Shown here piece after piece: positions 1-8,052 of a DNA stretch of 56,609 bases. Origin of the DNA: Candidatus Zhuqueibacterota bacterium (GTDB taxonomy: Bacteria; Zhuqueibacterota; Zhuqueibacteria; Zhuqueibacterales; Geothermadaptataceae); contig JAUZRQ010000032.1 of the NCBI GenBank assembly GCA_030950365.1, positions 1-56,609 on the forward strand. The letters are read 5' to 3'. The translations under genes were made by a program, and so were the position numbers. Each line of letters opens with the position of its first letter. The stretch's first letter is position 1. The notes under the pieces are model-generated. The model did no database searches. It had not been told where the DNA came from and worked only from the letters and a program-made list of their open reading frames with translations.

Positions 1-322
1 AAGCATCCCTGCTTGCGAACGGCGCGAGACCAGCTAGAAACAGTAAACCGCAAGCTGGAAGCTTGCGCTCCATGAACAGCCGAATCAATAATGGAGGTTT
101 TTCAATTTTCCTGAAGCAATAATAGGCAAAGCATTCAACAAAAAAGAGACAAGGTGGGCTTGCGAGGAATCTCTGCGTTCTCAGCGGTTCTTTATCAAGT
201 TAAGATGCGACCAGATGAATTGATATCAAGTTATCCTACACATTGATAACGCCCCATCAATCTTATCCAGGATCTCACCCTTTTACCAAAACACATCCCT
301 CACTGTTCCAGGATGCATGCCA
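1..322. other. Intergenic stretch with small repeats
   Basis: I see no gene I can support here. A short hairpin lies at 50-66 (GCAAGC, five-base loop, GCTTGC). Around 168-192 there is a phrase of the CTCTGCGTTCTCAGCGG type, which resembles the short ATCCGTG-like intergenic repeats found later in the window (29.6 and 46.1 kb). Positions 200-322 lie just downstream of the minus-strand PorD-like gene, and I see no clear intrinsic terminator in them. Confidence 0.5.
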
Positions 323-1186
323 TCAAAGATATTCGTTATACACATCCTCCCGTTCCGGATCAATGCGTTTTAAAATTTCAATAGCGGTCTTGTCTTCATC
401 GTTTTTAAAAATATCTAAGACCTCCTGATAATGCGCATCGATGAACTGCCTGGCCGCGTCCAGATCCGAGTCGTTCTCAAGCACCTCTTCCAACATCTTG
501 AGGGCTTGCACAATATATTGCTTGGCCTTGTCGCGCTCCTCATCCAGCGTGGCCATGGCGTAAAAGTAGTAATCCTTCATCTCGCGGAATTTCTGATAAT
601 TCTTGCCCAGAATCAGATCCAGCAGCTCTTCGCGGCGATCCCAACCGGTAAAAAAGCGGCTGAATTTGCCCTGCTGCAGCACTTCTTTCGCTTTGTCCAG
701 AAAAGGCGTGCCCTCCAGGTAGCCCAGTTTGTCATACTCATTGGCAATGACCAGATACACATAAAAATCAATGATGCCCTTGAGCGCGGTGAACTGGCCG
801 TCGTGTTCCATCTCTTCCCCTTCCTGAAAGGCGAACACGCAGCGCTTGTCGTAGTACTGGATATCCGGACCGGCAACGAGCAGGCTCGCCCTGTAGCGGT
901 CTTCAATATTGGACGGCAGGTCTTGAAGCACCATCTGAAAATTCAGATCAAACGGTGGCAGGTCTTTCGGGTTGAACCACTCATAGGTGGCAATATATTT
1001 ATAAACTTTGTCCTGGAAATCTCTCATCTTTTTTTGCTTTTCCAGGGACAGCTTTTTGAGGATGATCTTCACTTTGACCTTCATCGGCGATTCACTACCC
1101 GCCAGTCCCTGGTCCACAAAGCTCAGATTTGAGATCATCATCAACGCCAAGAAAACCCGACAGAAAGGACGACCGACCATTCTCAT
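323..1186 (-). CDS. PorD-like protein (DUF4835 family), putative type IX secretion accessory
   Basis: The protein is 287 residues with an N-terminal signal segment (hydrophobic FLALMMISNLSF). Its pattern matches my knowledge of the DUF4835/PorD family: a FYVYLVIANEYDKLG segment in the middle, then GTPFLDKAKE, and the closing LKRIDPE...YNEYL, which parallels the family's usual L-x-I-D-P-x-N ending. The length is also typical (about 290-300). PorD is needed for type IX secretion in Porphyromonas, although its mechanism is unclear. I chose the ATG at 1186 because GGAG lies six bases upstream; an ATG at 1198 has no such site. A near-perfect promoter lies at 1282-1310. The neighbours on the other strand are a PorV-like and a barrel protein, which agrees with an outer-membrane export role. 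The family call rests on remembered sequence features, not on a search. Confidence 0.7.
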   Translation of the reverse strand: MRMVGRPFCRVFLALMMISNLSFVDQGLAGSESPMKVKVKIILKKLSLEKQKKMRDFQDKVYKYIATYEWFNPKDLPPFDLNFQMVLQDLPSNIEDRYRASLLVAGPDIQYYDKRCVFAFQEGEEMEHDGQFTALKGIIDFYVYLVIANEYDKLGYLEGTPFLDKAKEVLQQGKFSRFFTGWDRREELLDLILGKNYQKFREMKDYYFYAMATLDEERDKAKQYIVQALKMLEEVLENDSDLDAARQFIDAHYQEVLDIFKNDEDKTAIEILKRIDPEREDVYNEYL

Positions 1187-1281
1187 AATTTGCTCCATAA
1201 AAATTGGGAAAATCGCATTTCCTCGGTTTCTATAACTAGTAAACCGAATGAGTAGCCTACCGTTTCATTGCATTTCTGTAA

Positions 1282-1310
1282 AATATAGTACGATTCCCGA
1301 GGGATGTCAA
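1282..1310 (-). promoter_or_regulatory. Sigma-70 type promoter of the PorD-like gene
   Basis: Read on the minus strand, TTGACA (1310-1305) is followed by exactly 17 bases and then TATATT (1287-1282). Transcription would start near 1275, giving a leader of about 90 bases before the chosen start at 1186. The -35 box is a perfect consensus and the -10 box matches at five of six positions. The intergenic region is shared with the divergent PorV-like gene at 1354. Confidence 0.75.
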
Positions 1311-1353
1311 GGAATACTCGTGGGTCGGAGTCATACAACCAGGGGGTAAAGAC

Positions 1354-2157
1354 ATGCGCGCTCTTTTGCTGATGTTCCTCTGCGCACAGCTCACCATGGC
1401 GCAGGATATGCGTTTCGGCGCACACTCCGCAGCGCTCGGAGGCCAGCGGACCCTGGTGCAGGATGCGGCCGGAACTGTGTTTTTGAACCCCGCGGTGCTA
1501 ATGAGCGCACCGCAATGGTCTTTCTGGGCTACCTATCTCCGCCCGTTTCAACTGCCGGGCCTGCATTCTCAGGCCATCGCCGCAAATCTGACCGCCCGCC
1601 ATGTTGCCATTGCCGCCGGCGCAGCGCAGTGGGGTAATTTGCTGTACCGCGAGCGGCTTCTCCGGATGGCGTTTGCCTGTCCTGTCACATCCCGGCTGGT
1701 TCTCGGCCTGGCGATACAGCAACGAACCGTGGAAATCGAACGGTACGGCCGCTATGGCCAGTGGACCGGCGATTTCGGCGCCCGTGTTCGTCTCAGTCAC
1801 CGGGCCGAGCTGGGCATTCTGATCCGCAATGCGATTTATCGGCGGTCGGCCTCGTTGCAGGAGACACCACGGCGCGAAGTCATGACCGGGCTGGTGGTTT
1901 CTTTTCCCATGCATCTCCGTGTGTTCGCGGAGCTGGCACGAGAAACCGGCTTCGAGCCAGAATTCCGGCTGGCGGTCGAATTGCGTCCCATATCGTACCT
2001 TTCCTTGCAGGCCGGTTCCGGCTTCAACACACCGGAGGAATTCGCCCTTGGCCTGTCACTGAACATGGCCGTTTTTCGTCTGCACTACGCGGTGACCTCG
2101 CACCCCGTGCTACCGATGACGCATGTGTTCGCCCTGTGGTTTGGGAGTGTGCCATGA
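1354..2157 (+). CDS. PorV/PorQ-like outer-membrane barrel protein
   Basis: This 267-residue protein has a signal peptide (MRALLLMFLCAQLTMAQ) and then a segment typical of the PorV/PorQ (UPF0164) group: FGAHSAALGGQ followed by QDAAGTVFLNPAVL, the analogue of the usual G-A-x-x-x-x-x-NPA motif. The rest is an alternating hydrophobic pattern that fits a beta barrel. PorV acts at the outer membrane in type IX secretion, where it shuttles cargo to the attachment complex; PorQ has related roles. The start is supported by a G-rich ribosome site about seven bases upstream. The stop overlaps the next start in an ATGA arrangement, so the two genes are translationally coupled. It is shorter than typical PorV (about 300-390), so a PorQ-like or specialised role is possible. 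Confidence 0.6.
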   Translation: MRALLLMFLCAQLTMAQDMRFGAHSAALGGQRTLVQDAAGTVFLNPAVLMSAPQWSFWATYLRPFQLPGLHSQAIAANLTARHVAIAAGAAQWGNLLYRERLLRMAFACPVTSRLVLGLAIQQRTVEIERYGRYGQWTGDFGARVRLSHRAELGILIRNAIYRRSASLQETPRREVMTGLVVSFPMHLRVFAELARETGFEPEFRLAVELRPISYLSLQAGSGFNTPEEFALGLSLNMAVFRLHYAVTSHPVLPMTHVFALWFGSVP

Positions 2158-4022
2158 GACGGCTGCGAGCGGCCTTGCTGTTGATCTTGCTGTGGCCTCG
2201 AGCGCTAATGCCGCAAAGTTACGAGGATATCATGGACCGGCTGGCCGGGGCGGAAATCGGCGATCTGGCCGATGTGCTGCAGCAGATGATCGTCGAACCG
2301 GTGGAGATCAATCAGCTTTCGCCGGATTCGGTGGCGGGCATCTGGTTCCTCACGGCGGCACAAAAGGAGCGCCTCGCTGAACTGCTGCGCCGCAAAGCAC
2401 CACGCATCACGTATCATGACTTGATGGACATCCTGGCGCTGCCGCCGGAGGCCATCCGGGTGATGTTCCACGCAGAGCCGGATCGGCGGCCGCAACGCCA
2501 CTTCTGGAGCCGATTGCAATGGCGGCGCCAGGCTGCGGGCGCGCAGCACTCCACGCGAGTTCGCTTTCAGCTCGGCGCTTACACCATGGGCAGCGTCACT
2601 GAAAAGGACGCCGGCGAACCGCGCTGGCTGGACTTCATTTCCGGTTTCGTGCAGTGGCAATCTCCCGAGCCGCGGGTGCAACTTCTATTTGGCGATTTCA
2701 CCCTGCAATGTGCCACAGGCCTGGCCTTTTCCGGTGCGTATGGCAATCCAGCGTTATCGCTGCCAGAGCATGCGCTGCGTTTTGCCGAACCAAAAATTGC
2801 ACCCTATGCATCGGTACTGGAAAACACCGCTTTCCGCGGTGCCGCTTTCCGCTGGCAGCGCGGCGCATTTTTGCTCATCGGCTTTTATTCGGCGGCATTG
2901 CGGGATGCCAGCCTCGATTCTACCGGCCGGGTCATTTCCCGGCCCCCGCACGGCTACCACCGTACCTCACGGGAGCAGGCGGCCGCACGCACTCTGCGCG
3001 AAACCACCGCCGGATGGATCGTACGGCTGTCTCCTGCACCCACGTTTCAACTCGGCATCGCTGGCTATGACCAACATTTCGACCGGTACATTGTGAACCC
3101 GGATCGGATTCGGCGACAGTTTGCCTTCGCCGGTCAGCATAAGCGGCTGTTCGATGCGTTTTTCCGCTGGCAATCGCGATCCGGCGCGCTGACACTATTT
3201 GGTGAGATGGCTACAATGGCGGACGACCGGGCAGCGATTGCCGGCCTGCAATATGGCGGCCCCCGCCACCGGTTTGTGGTTGCCGCCTGGCAGGCACAGC
3301 CCGCGTTCCAGAACGACCATGGCGCCCTACCTGGCGAACGGACCGGGGATACCAGCAATCAGACCGGCGCCTATCTGGGCTTGACGCTCAGGAGCCGCTC
3401 TGGCCGTTGGTCCAGTTACGTGCATCGCGTGCGAACCCTCTGGCGCACTTTTTTTCTGCCCATGCCCGTACAACACGGCGATCTGGCCCTTTTGTGGGAA
3501 CGGCGCGTAGCCCGCGGATTCTGGCTGCAATGGCGGTTACGGTTCCGCACACAGCAGGTGATGTCTCCACGCGTGCGGCTACCCCAGCAGGCGCGCGGCG
3601 AGGTTCTGATCGAATCCCGGCAGGCATCGCTGCGGATGCGATTGCGCATAAAGCTGGCGCGCCGCTTACTCTATCGATTTGGTGTGGATGCGCTCAACCA
3701 GAAACGCCCGGCCGAGCCCAACCGCATCGGCTATGCGCAATATCATGCCCTGCATGCCAGCTTCGGCCGCTGGCTGGATCTGCGCCTCAAATGGACTGAT
3801 TTTCTTGCGGATGATTACGACAGCCGGGTCTACCAGTTCGATGCATTTTTCCCGAACTGGGTTCAGCCGGTGGCCCTGTATAGCGAAGGCCAGCGATGGT
3901 TGGTCACCTTCCGCATCCGGGCGGGCCGCCGGGCGCATATCGCTGGCTACTGGCTACATGAAAAGCGCGATGCATCCGGTCGCAAACGCGAATTCGGCTT
4001 TCAACTGCAGTGGCAGCAATGA
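2154..4022 (+). CDS. Helix-hairpin-helix domain protein with C-terminal barrel-like region
   Basis: An open frame extends upstream to 1761, but the real start is the ATG at 2154, which overlaps the previous stop (ATGA) and opens a signal peptide (RAALLLILLWPRALMPQ). The product is 622 residues. The N-terminus, about residues 20-110, contains PVEINQLSPDSVAGIWFL and then LTAAQKERL, LLRRKAPRITYHDLMDI and ALPPEA. This is the layout of the tandem helix-hairpin-helix (ComEA-like) segment seen in large exported FCB proteins. The remaining 500 residues are rich in alternating aromatic and arginine strands, consistent with an outer-membrane beta barrel. The function is unknown. Coupling to a PorV-like gene and divergence from a PorD-like gene suggest an envelope or export role. 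Confidence 0.6.
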   Translation: MRRLRAALLLILLWPRALMPQSYEDIMDRLAGAEIGDLADVLQQMIVEPVEINQLSPDSVAGIWFLTAAQKERLAELLRRKAPRITYHDLMDILALPPEAIRVMFHAEPDRRPQRHFWSRLQWRRQAAGAQHSTRVRFQLGAYTMGSVTEKDAGEPRWLDFISGFVQWQSPEPRVQLLFGDFTLQCATGLAFSGAYGNPALSLPEHALRFAEPKIAPYASVLENTAFRGAAFRWQRGAFLLIGFYSAALRDASLDSTGRVISRPPHGYHRTSREQAAARTLRETTAGWIVRLSPAPTFQLGIAGYDQHFDRYIVNPDRIRRQFAFAGQHKRLFDAFFRWQSRSGALTLFGEMATMADDRAAIAGLQYGGPRHRFVVAAWQAQPAFQNDHGALPGERTGDTSNQTGAYLGLTLRSRSGRWSSYVHRVRTLWRTFFLPMPVQHGDLALLWERRVARGFWLQWRLRFRTQQVMSPRVRLPQQARGEVLIESRQASLRMRLRIKLARRLLYRFGVDALNQKRPAEPNRIGYAQYHALHASFGRWLDLRLKWTDFLADDYDSRVYQFDAFFPNWVQPVALYSEGQRWLVTFRIRAGRRAHIAGYWLHEKRDASGRKREFGFQLQWQQ

Positions 4023-4327
4023 AGAAGATTGCTTCTCCTGCTGCACAGTCAGGTCCCCCTATAGGCTCCAGTTGATTGGCGGTATTCCGAAACCGAACCC
4101 CCTAATCCGAAAATCTATATTGACAAGTTTGTTACATTTAGCTATATTTGATCAAATTTTTTCATATTTTTAAGGCGTTATCCCGCAAATATTTAGCATG
4201 TGCCTATTTATAGATAACGATTCAGTCTTCCTCGCAAAAATTTAACCCATTTTCAATGAAGGCTGAATCGTTGCATTCATAGAGAAACGCCTTGTGAGGA
4301 TCATTTTCTAAGCCCCGAACCTATTCC
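4023..4327. other. AT-rich intergenic region
   Basis: No gene is supported here. The stretch after about 4110 is AT-rich and probably holds the promoter of the gene at 4328, but I see no convincing -35/-10 pair at good spacing. A short imperfect hairpin (AGAAG/CTTCT) lies at about 4022-4036, just after the barrel gene. Confidence 0.4.
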
Positions 4328-4912
4328 ATGCTAAAATCAGTTCAGCACTCCGTCGCCAGGAAAAAACTCTTGTGGCAAAAACGCGCGCGGTCGCAAACGG
4401 AAACGATTGATATCCTCGCCCGACTTTCCAATGTGAAATCGGTCATCATTTTCATGCCGGAAATCCATGAAGACTTTGGTCTGGTGCTGAACCGCCTCAA
4501 CGAATTCAAAAGGTTTTTCCCCGGGGCTAAATTCAGCGGCGTGATCCGCGCCAATTATGCCAGCTTTGTCGGCAACAACACGTTTCAGCAAATTTATGTC
4601 CTCGGCCCTCAGAACATCGGTCTGCTTGGCCTGCCGAAGCGGGAATTTCTCACCGCAATCTCAAAATCCTCATATGATTTGCTTATCGATTTCAATAATG
4701 AATTTGACATTATTTCGACCTATTTGTGTAGTCGTATCGATGCCAATGTGAGGGTCTGTCTCGCACATCCATATCGTGAACCGTTTTATAATTTACAGAT
4801 TCGCGCCGATTCGTGCGAAACTCTGGACGAAAAAATCAACACGCTATTCAAGTATCTGGCAATTCTATCAAGACAATCCATGCCGACCGAGCAAAATCAA
4901 TTACCTGCCTGA
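4328..4912 (+). CDS. DUF6913-like protein
   Basis: This 194-residue soluble protein has no signal peptide. Residues about 40-170 follow the pattern of a small Rossmann-like family known in Bacteroidota as DUF6913: a basic N-terminus, VIIFMPEIHED, a strand with LGLPKREFL, then SSYDLLIDFNNEFD, where the family usually reads D-L-L-I-N-L. It ends with a DEKINTLFKYLAIL helix. Its function is not known. As I recall, DUF6913 and DUF4835 (PorD) genes lie close together in many Bacteroidota, so finding both within 4 kb here supports both calls. A degenerate glycosyltransferase-9-like fold is the main alternative. Confidence 0.45.
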   Translation: MLKSVQHSVARKKLLWQKRARSQTETIDILARLSNVKSVIIFMPEIHEDFGLVLNRLNEFKRFFPGAKFSGVIRANYASFVGNNTFQQIYVLGPQNIGLLGLPKREFLTAISKSSYDLLIDFNNEFDIISTYLCSRIDANVRVCLAHPYREPFYNLQIRADSCETLDEKINTLFKYLAILSRQSMPTEQNQLPA

Positions 4913-5410
4913 GTATTTGAGAACCACTGCTCCGGACGCACAACCCGCCCTCCCCATGGCCGAAAATCGCCACACCTCCATAAGGGAATTGACCATGACT
5001 GTACGCAAAACAACTATTTAGGTATCGTTAAACACCCTGAAACATCAATGGCATAAATATTGCTTTAATCTTTGCAGATATGCAGCAATCGCTATCTCTC
5101 GCTTCTTTTGTAAGATTTCTGAGGTATTTCATGGATCGGAAATATCAATCTCACGGCGTTTGCTTGAATAAAGGGTCAATAATCAGCTTAATACAATAAA
5201 TCTGTTATTTATTGTTAAATTGGGAGTTATCTATCGAAAAGATTAAAGCTTCCACAACCTTTCGCAAAAATCAAAATACTTTTAAATAGAAAAAAGGTTT
5301 CCATTGCGCATTCCTCTCAATTACCGGTAAATAGAATAAACAACACCAATTGGTCGATTATCGACTACTTAATTATCACCAGCGGATAAAAACTCATCCA
5401 GGGTCAAAAA
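4913..5410. other. AT-rich intergenic region upstream of the diguanylate cyclase
   Basis: About 500 bases without a supported gene. The short open frames over 4913-5021 look like shadows of the preceding gene and have no ribosome site. From about 5030 the sequence is strongly AT-rich, as expected for a long promoter or leader region of the gene at 5411. I found no hairpin that I would call a terminator or a riboswitch. Confidence 0.4.
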
Positions 5411-6577
5411 ATGATCGCAAGGCAGCAGGATTTCACGGAAAATTTGGGCGAGTTGAATCACATCTACGAGCGAATTGCGAAGATTGGTCAGGACGTTGCC
5501 GACAAGATTCTTGAAATATATTGCTTGTATCAAATTTCATCCACGCTGAGTGGCACGCTGGATCTGCATGCCTCGGTCAAGGTGTTTCAGAATCTACTCA
5601 AGGATGTTTTGAAGATGCATGGCTTTGCTTTATATATGATCAACGAATCAACGCACGAACTCGAATACACCCACGGTTTCGGTTTCAACCAGAGGTCAAT
5701 CAAACAATTGCTAAAAAAACTGAATCAGGGCACATTCCAATCGATAGTGCCACAGAAATCGATCTCAATTCACTCCTCGGTGCTACAAAAGGCCGACAGC
5801 GTTGGGTTACACCGGGTGCATCTGGACTCCAAAAGCACCTATCTGTTTTATCCGATCATCAGTGAGCTGGAAGAACCAGTGGGCTGTATCATATTGTTTC
5901 GCCGCTTTCCTCATCAAATCCCGCCAACGCAGATCAATCTGCTGGAAAAGGTGTGCAGCCAATTTGCCCGCGTGGTGGATAAAATTCTCATTTACCACCA
6001 TACTCGCGAACTATCCATCACCGATGACCTGACCCAGGTCTTTAACCGTCGCTATTTCAACCAGCGATTTGAACGCGAAATCCAGCGGGCGCTGCGCTAT
6101 AACCGTCCGCTGACGGTCATCATGGCGGATATCGATCATTTCAAAAGCGTGAATGACGCTCACGGCCACTTTTACGGCGATGAGGTGCTACAGACGGTGG
6201 CGGCCATCCTGGACCGGAATCTCCGCAAGACGGACATCCTCGCCCGCTTTGGCGGTGAAGAGTTCGTGGTTTTGCTGCCGGAAATCGACAAATATCATGG
6301 CATGAAAGTGGCGGAAAAGCTCCGCCGGGCAGTCGAGAAGTATCCCTTCCCAAAGGGCGCGCCAGGGAATGAAGACAAGATCACCCTGTCGTTGGGACTG
6401 TCCTCCTTTCCCGAAGATGCCACTTCCGGCGAGGTATTGTTGGAATTCGCCGACAAGGCGCTATACCGCGCCAAAACAAGGGGCCGCAACCGGGTGGTCA
6501 TGTACCAGAAAAATGGAGCCACGACAGAGAGTTTTTCAACCCGCTACAGGCTGGCGGCTGCGGGAACACGGAGATAA
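5411..6577 (+). CDS. GAF domain diguanylate cyclase (GGDEF)
   Basis: The protein is 388 residues with no membrane segment. The N-terminal 35 residues look helical and residues about 40-195 fit a GAF sensor domain. Residues about 205-372 form a GGDEF domain that begins with the conserved DDLTQVFNRRYF. The active-site loop is GGEEF at 281-285, a catalytically competent variant. The metal/substrate stretch reads ADIDHFKSVND. An intact inhibitory site RKTD lies at 272-275, five residues before the loop, so feedback inhibition by c-di-GMP is expected. It would make c-di-GMP from two GTP molecules in response to an unknown ligand bound by GAF. Its stop lies only two bases from the stop of the convergent glycosyltransferase gene. 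Confidence 0.92.
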   Translation: MIARQQDFTENLGELNHIYERIAKIGQDVADKILEIYCLYQISSTLSGTLDLHASVKVFQNLLKDVLKMHGFALYMINESTHELEYTHGFGFNQRSIKQLLKKLNQGTFQSIVPQKSISIHSSVLQKADSVGLHRVHLDSKSTYLFYPIISELEEPVGCIILFRRFPHQIPPTQINLLEKVCSQFARVVDKILIYHHTRELSITDDLTQVFNRRYFNQRFEREIQRALRYNRPLTVIMADIDHFKSVNDAHGHFYGDEVLQTVAAILDRNLRKTDILARFGGEEFVVLLPEIDKYHGMKVAEKLRRAVEKYPFPKGAPGNEDKITLSLGLSSFPEDATSGEVLLEFADKALYRAKTRGRNRVVMYQKNGATTESFSTRYRLAAAGTRR

Positions 6578-6579
6578 GG

Positions 6580-7341
6580 TCAATCGGGGGGGAAACGAGG
6601 CACTGCAATTTGGGCGGCCGGTTCGGTGCGCTGGCGCACTTTTTGAATCCCATACCGAAAAATCGTCCACAGAATAATGAACCCGGCTTTTATGGTACCG
6701 GACAGCGTCCCGGTCACTTTTGATTTACCAATCCGCTTGCGGTAGCGTACCGGGACTTCCTGCACGCGCAGTCCGTATTTCAGTGCCTTGATCTGCATCT
6801 CCACAGTCCAGCCATAGGTTTTGTCTTGCATGTTCAAGGCCAGCAACGCCGGCCAGCGAACCGCGCGAAACGGCCCCAGATCGGTGTAGCGAAATCCCCA
6901 GATTAGCCGGATCAATCGCGTAGCCAGCCAGTTTCCGAAGCGGGCCTGCGGCAAAAGGGCTCCGCGTTCGCGCTGGCCTAGCACCCGCGAGCCGATCACC
7001 ATATCGGCTTCTCCCGCCACAATCGGTCGCACCACCTCATGAATATCTTCGGGATAGTCGCTGAAATCGGCATCCAGAAAAACGCCGATGTCGGGATTAA
7101 ATTTTTTCGCCGCGGCCATGGCCGCAAGACACGCCCAGCCATACCCCCGGCGCGGTTCATGAACCACCTCCGCGCCGTGATGCCGGGCCACGACGGCGGT
7201 GGCATCGGTGGAACCGTTATCGGCTACGATCACATGCAAACGGAGATCATTCGGCAGGGCCGCCAGCACGCGGCCAATAGATTTTTCCTCGTTCAGAGCC
7301 GGGATCAAAACCACGATGTTTGGAGCTCTGTCTTCGCTCAT
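6580..7341 (-). CDS. Family 2 glycosyltransferase, dolichyl-phosphate mannosyltransferase-like
   Basis: This 253-residue protein has a GT-A fold. The visible motifs are PALNEEKSI near residue 14, the nucleotide-binding DNGSTD at 41-46, and DADFSDYPEDI from residue 90, the metal-binding equivalent of DxD. It then has GSRVLGQRERG and a W-x-VEMQIKAL segment typical of DPM1/polyprenyl-phosphate glycosyltransferases. It would transfer a sugar from a nucleotide donor, probably to a lipid carrier at the cytoplasmic membrane. A weakly hydrophobic stretch near the C-terminus could associate with the membrane. It starts nine bases after the DUF2064 gene and is probably the last gene of the sigma-factor transcript. 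The acceptor is unknown. Confidence 0.8.
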   Translation of the reverse strand: MSEDRAPNIVVLIPALNEEKSIGRVLAALPNDLRLHVIVADNGSTDATAVVARHHGAEVVHEPRRGYGWACLAAMAAAKKFNPDIGVFLDADFSDYPEDIHEVVRPIVAGEADMVIGSRVLGQRERGALLPQARFGNWLATRLIRLIWGFRYTDLGPFRAVRWPALLALNMQDKTYGWTVEMQIKALKYGLRVQEVPVRYRKRIGKSKVTGTLSGTIKAGFIILWTIFRYGIQKVRQRTEPAAQIAVPRFPPD

Positions 7342-7350
7342 TGCTTCCAG

Positions 7351-8010
7351 TCAGGGTTTTGGTTCGGTGCGTATAAGCATCTCCATTTCCGCGACAAGTT
7401 CAGGGGCCTGCTCCCGCAGCCGATGCAAATCGTCTATTTCATCCACATCAAAAAATTCGGGTAGCAACGCATGGCGTAACTGCAACCGCTGCAACGCCGC
7501 CAGGGTTTTCTGCAGCACCTGCGCCGTGCTCCAGGGAATGCCGCGGAACAGATCGGCGTGGGCTTCTTTGGCCCCGATCAAATAATAGCCGCCATCTTCC
7601 GCCGGACCGAGCACAACATCGTGGGAATCCAGTATGGCAAAAGCTTGTCGCACGTAGTCCGGCGGCAGGGTGGGACTGTCCGTGCCGATGATCACGGTTT
7701 TGCGCACGCCCTGGCGTCTGGCCTGTTCAAACACCGCCAGCATGCGCTCGCCAAGATCGCTCGATTCGGCCTGCGGCTCGTACGCATCCGCACCCGGGTA
7801 ACGGCTGGCGAACCGGTGCACGACATGCTGCGGCGAAACCGCCACTACCACGCGCTCGGCCACCCGCGAATGACACATGGTCGTCAAAATCCACTCGATG
7901 AAGCGGCCATACAGGTCGGCCGCAGCCTCATCGCCGATACGTGCAGCAAGACGGGTTTTCACGGTGCCCGGCTGCGGATATTTGGCGAAAATGACGAGTT
8001 GATCAATCAT
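7351..8010 (-). CDS. DUF2064 family nucleotidyltransferase-like protein (TIGR04282 type)
   Basis: The 219 residues show the family signature: FAKYPQPGTVKTRL at 8-21, GTDSPTLP at 109-116, and LGPAEDGGYYLIG at 134-146. These match a GT-A-like nucleotide-binding fold with conserved aspartates. Members are often annotated as glycosyltransferases of arsenosugar biosynthesis when beside a matching GT2 and a radical SAM enzyme. Here a GT2 lies next to it, but no arsenic genes are present, so I do not adopt the arsenosugar role. It lies in the minus-strand run from sigma factor to GT2, with gaps of 42 and 9 bases to its neighbours. A role in sugar or nucleotide transfer for an envelope lipid is inferred. 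Confidence 0.75.
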   Translation of the reverse strand: MIDQLVIFAKYPQPGTVKTRLAARIGDEAAADLYGRFIEWILTTMCHSRVAERVVVAVSPQHVVHRFASRYPGADAYEPQAESSDLGERMLAVFEQARRQGVRKTVIIGTDSPTLPPDYVRQAFAILDSHDVVLGPAEDGGYYLIGAKEAHADLFRGIPWSTAQVLQKTLAALQRLQLRHALLPEFFDVDEIDDLHRLREQAPELVAEMEMLIRTEPKP

Positions 8011-8052
8011 AAGATCGAATCCGAAAAGTTCTCCCGGTCTGAACAGATCCGA

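Noticed and set aside
431-1132. Long plus-strand open frame (233 codons) opposite the PorD-like gene
   Set aside because: It lies wholly antisense to a well-supported gene and its protein has no coherent motif or ribosome site.
1761-2153. Upstream extension of the helix-hairpin-helix gene
   Set aside because: The frame overlaps the PorV-like gene, lacks a signal peptide there, and the coupled ATG at 2154 opens a proper signal peptide.
6580-8010. Arsenosugar biosynthesis role for the DUF2064/GT2 pair
   Set aside because: The DUF2064 family is often annotated so, but there is no radical SAM or arsenic gene, and the GT2 resembles polyprenyl-phosphate mannosyltransferases more.
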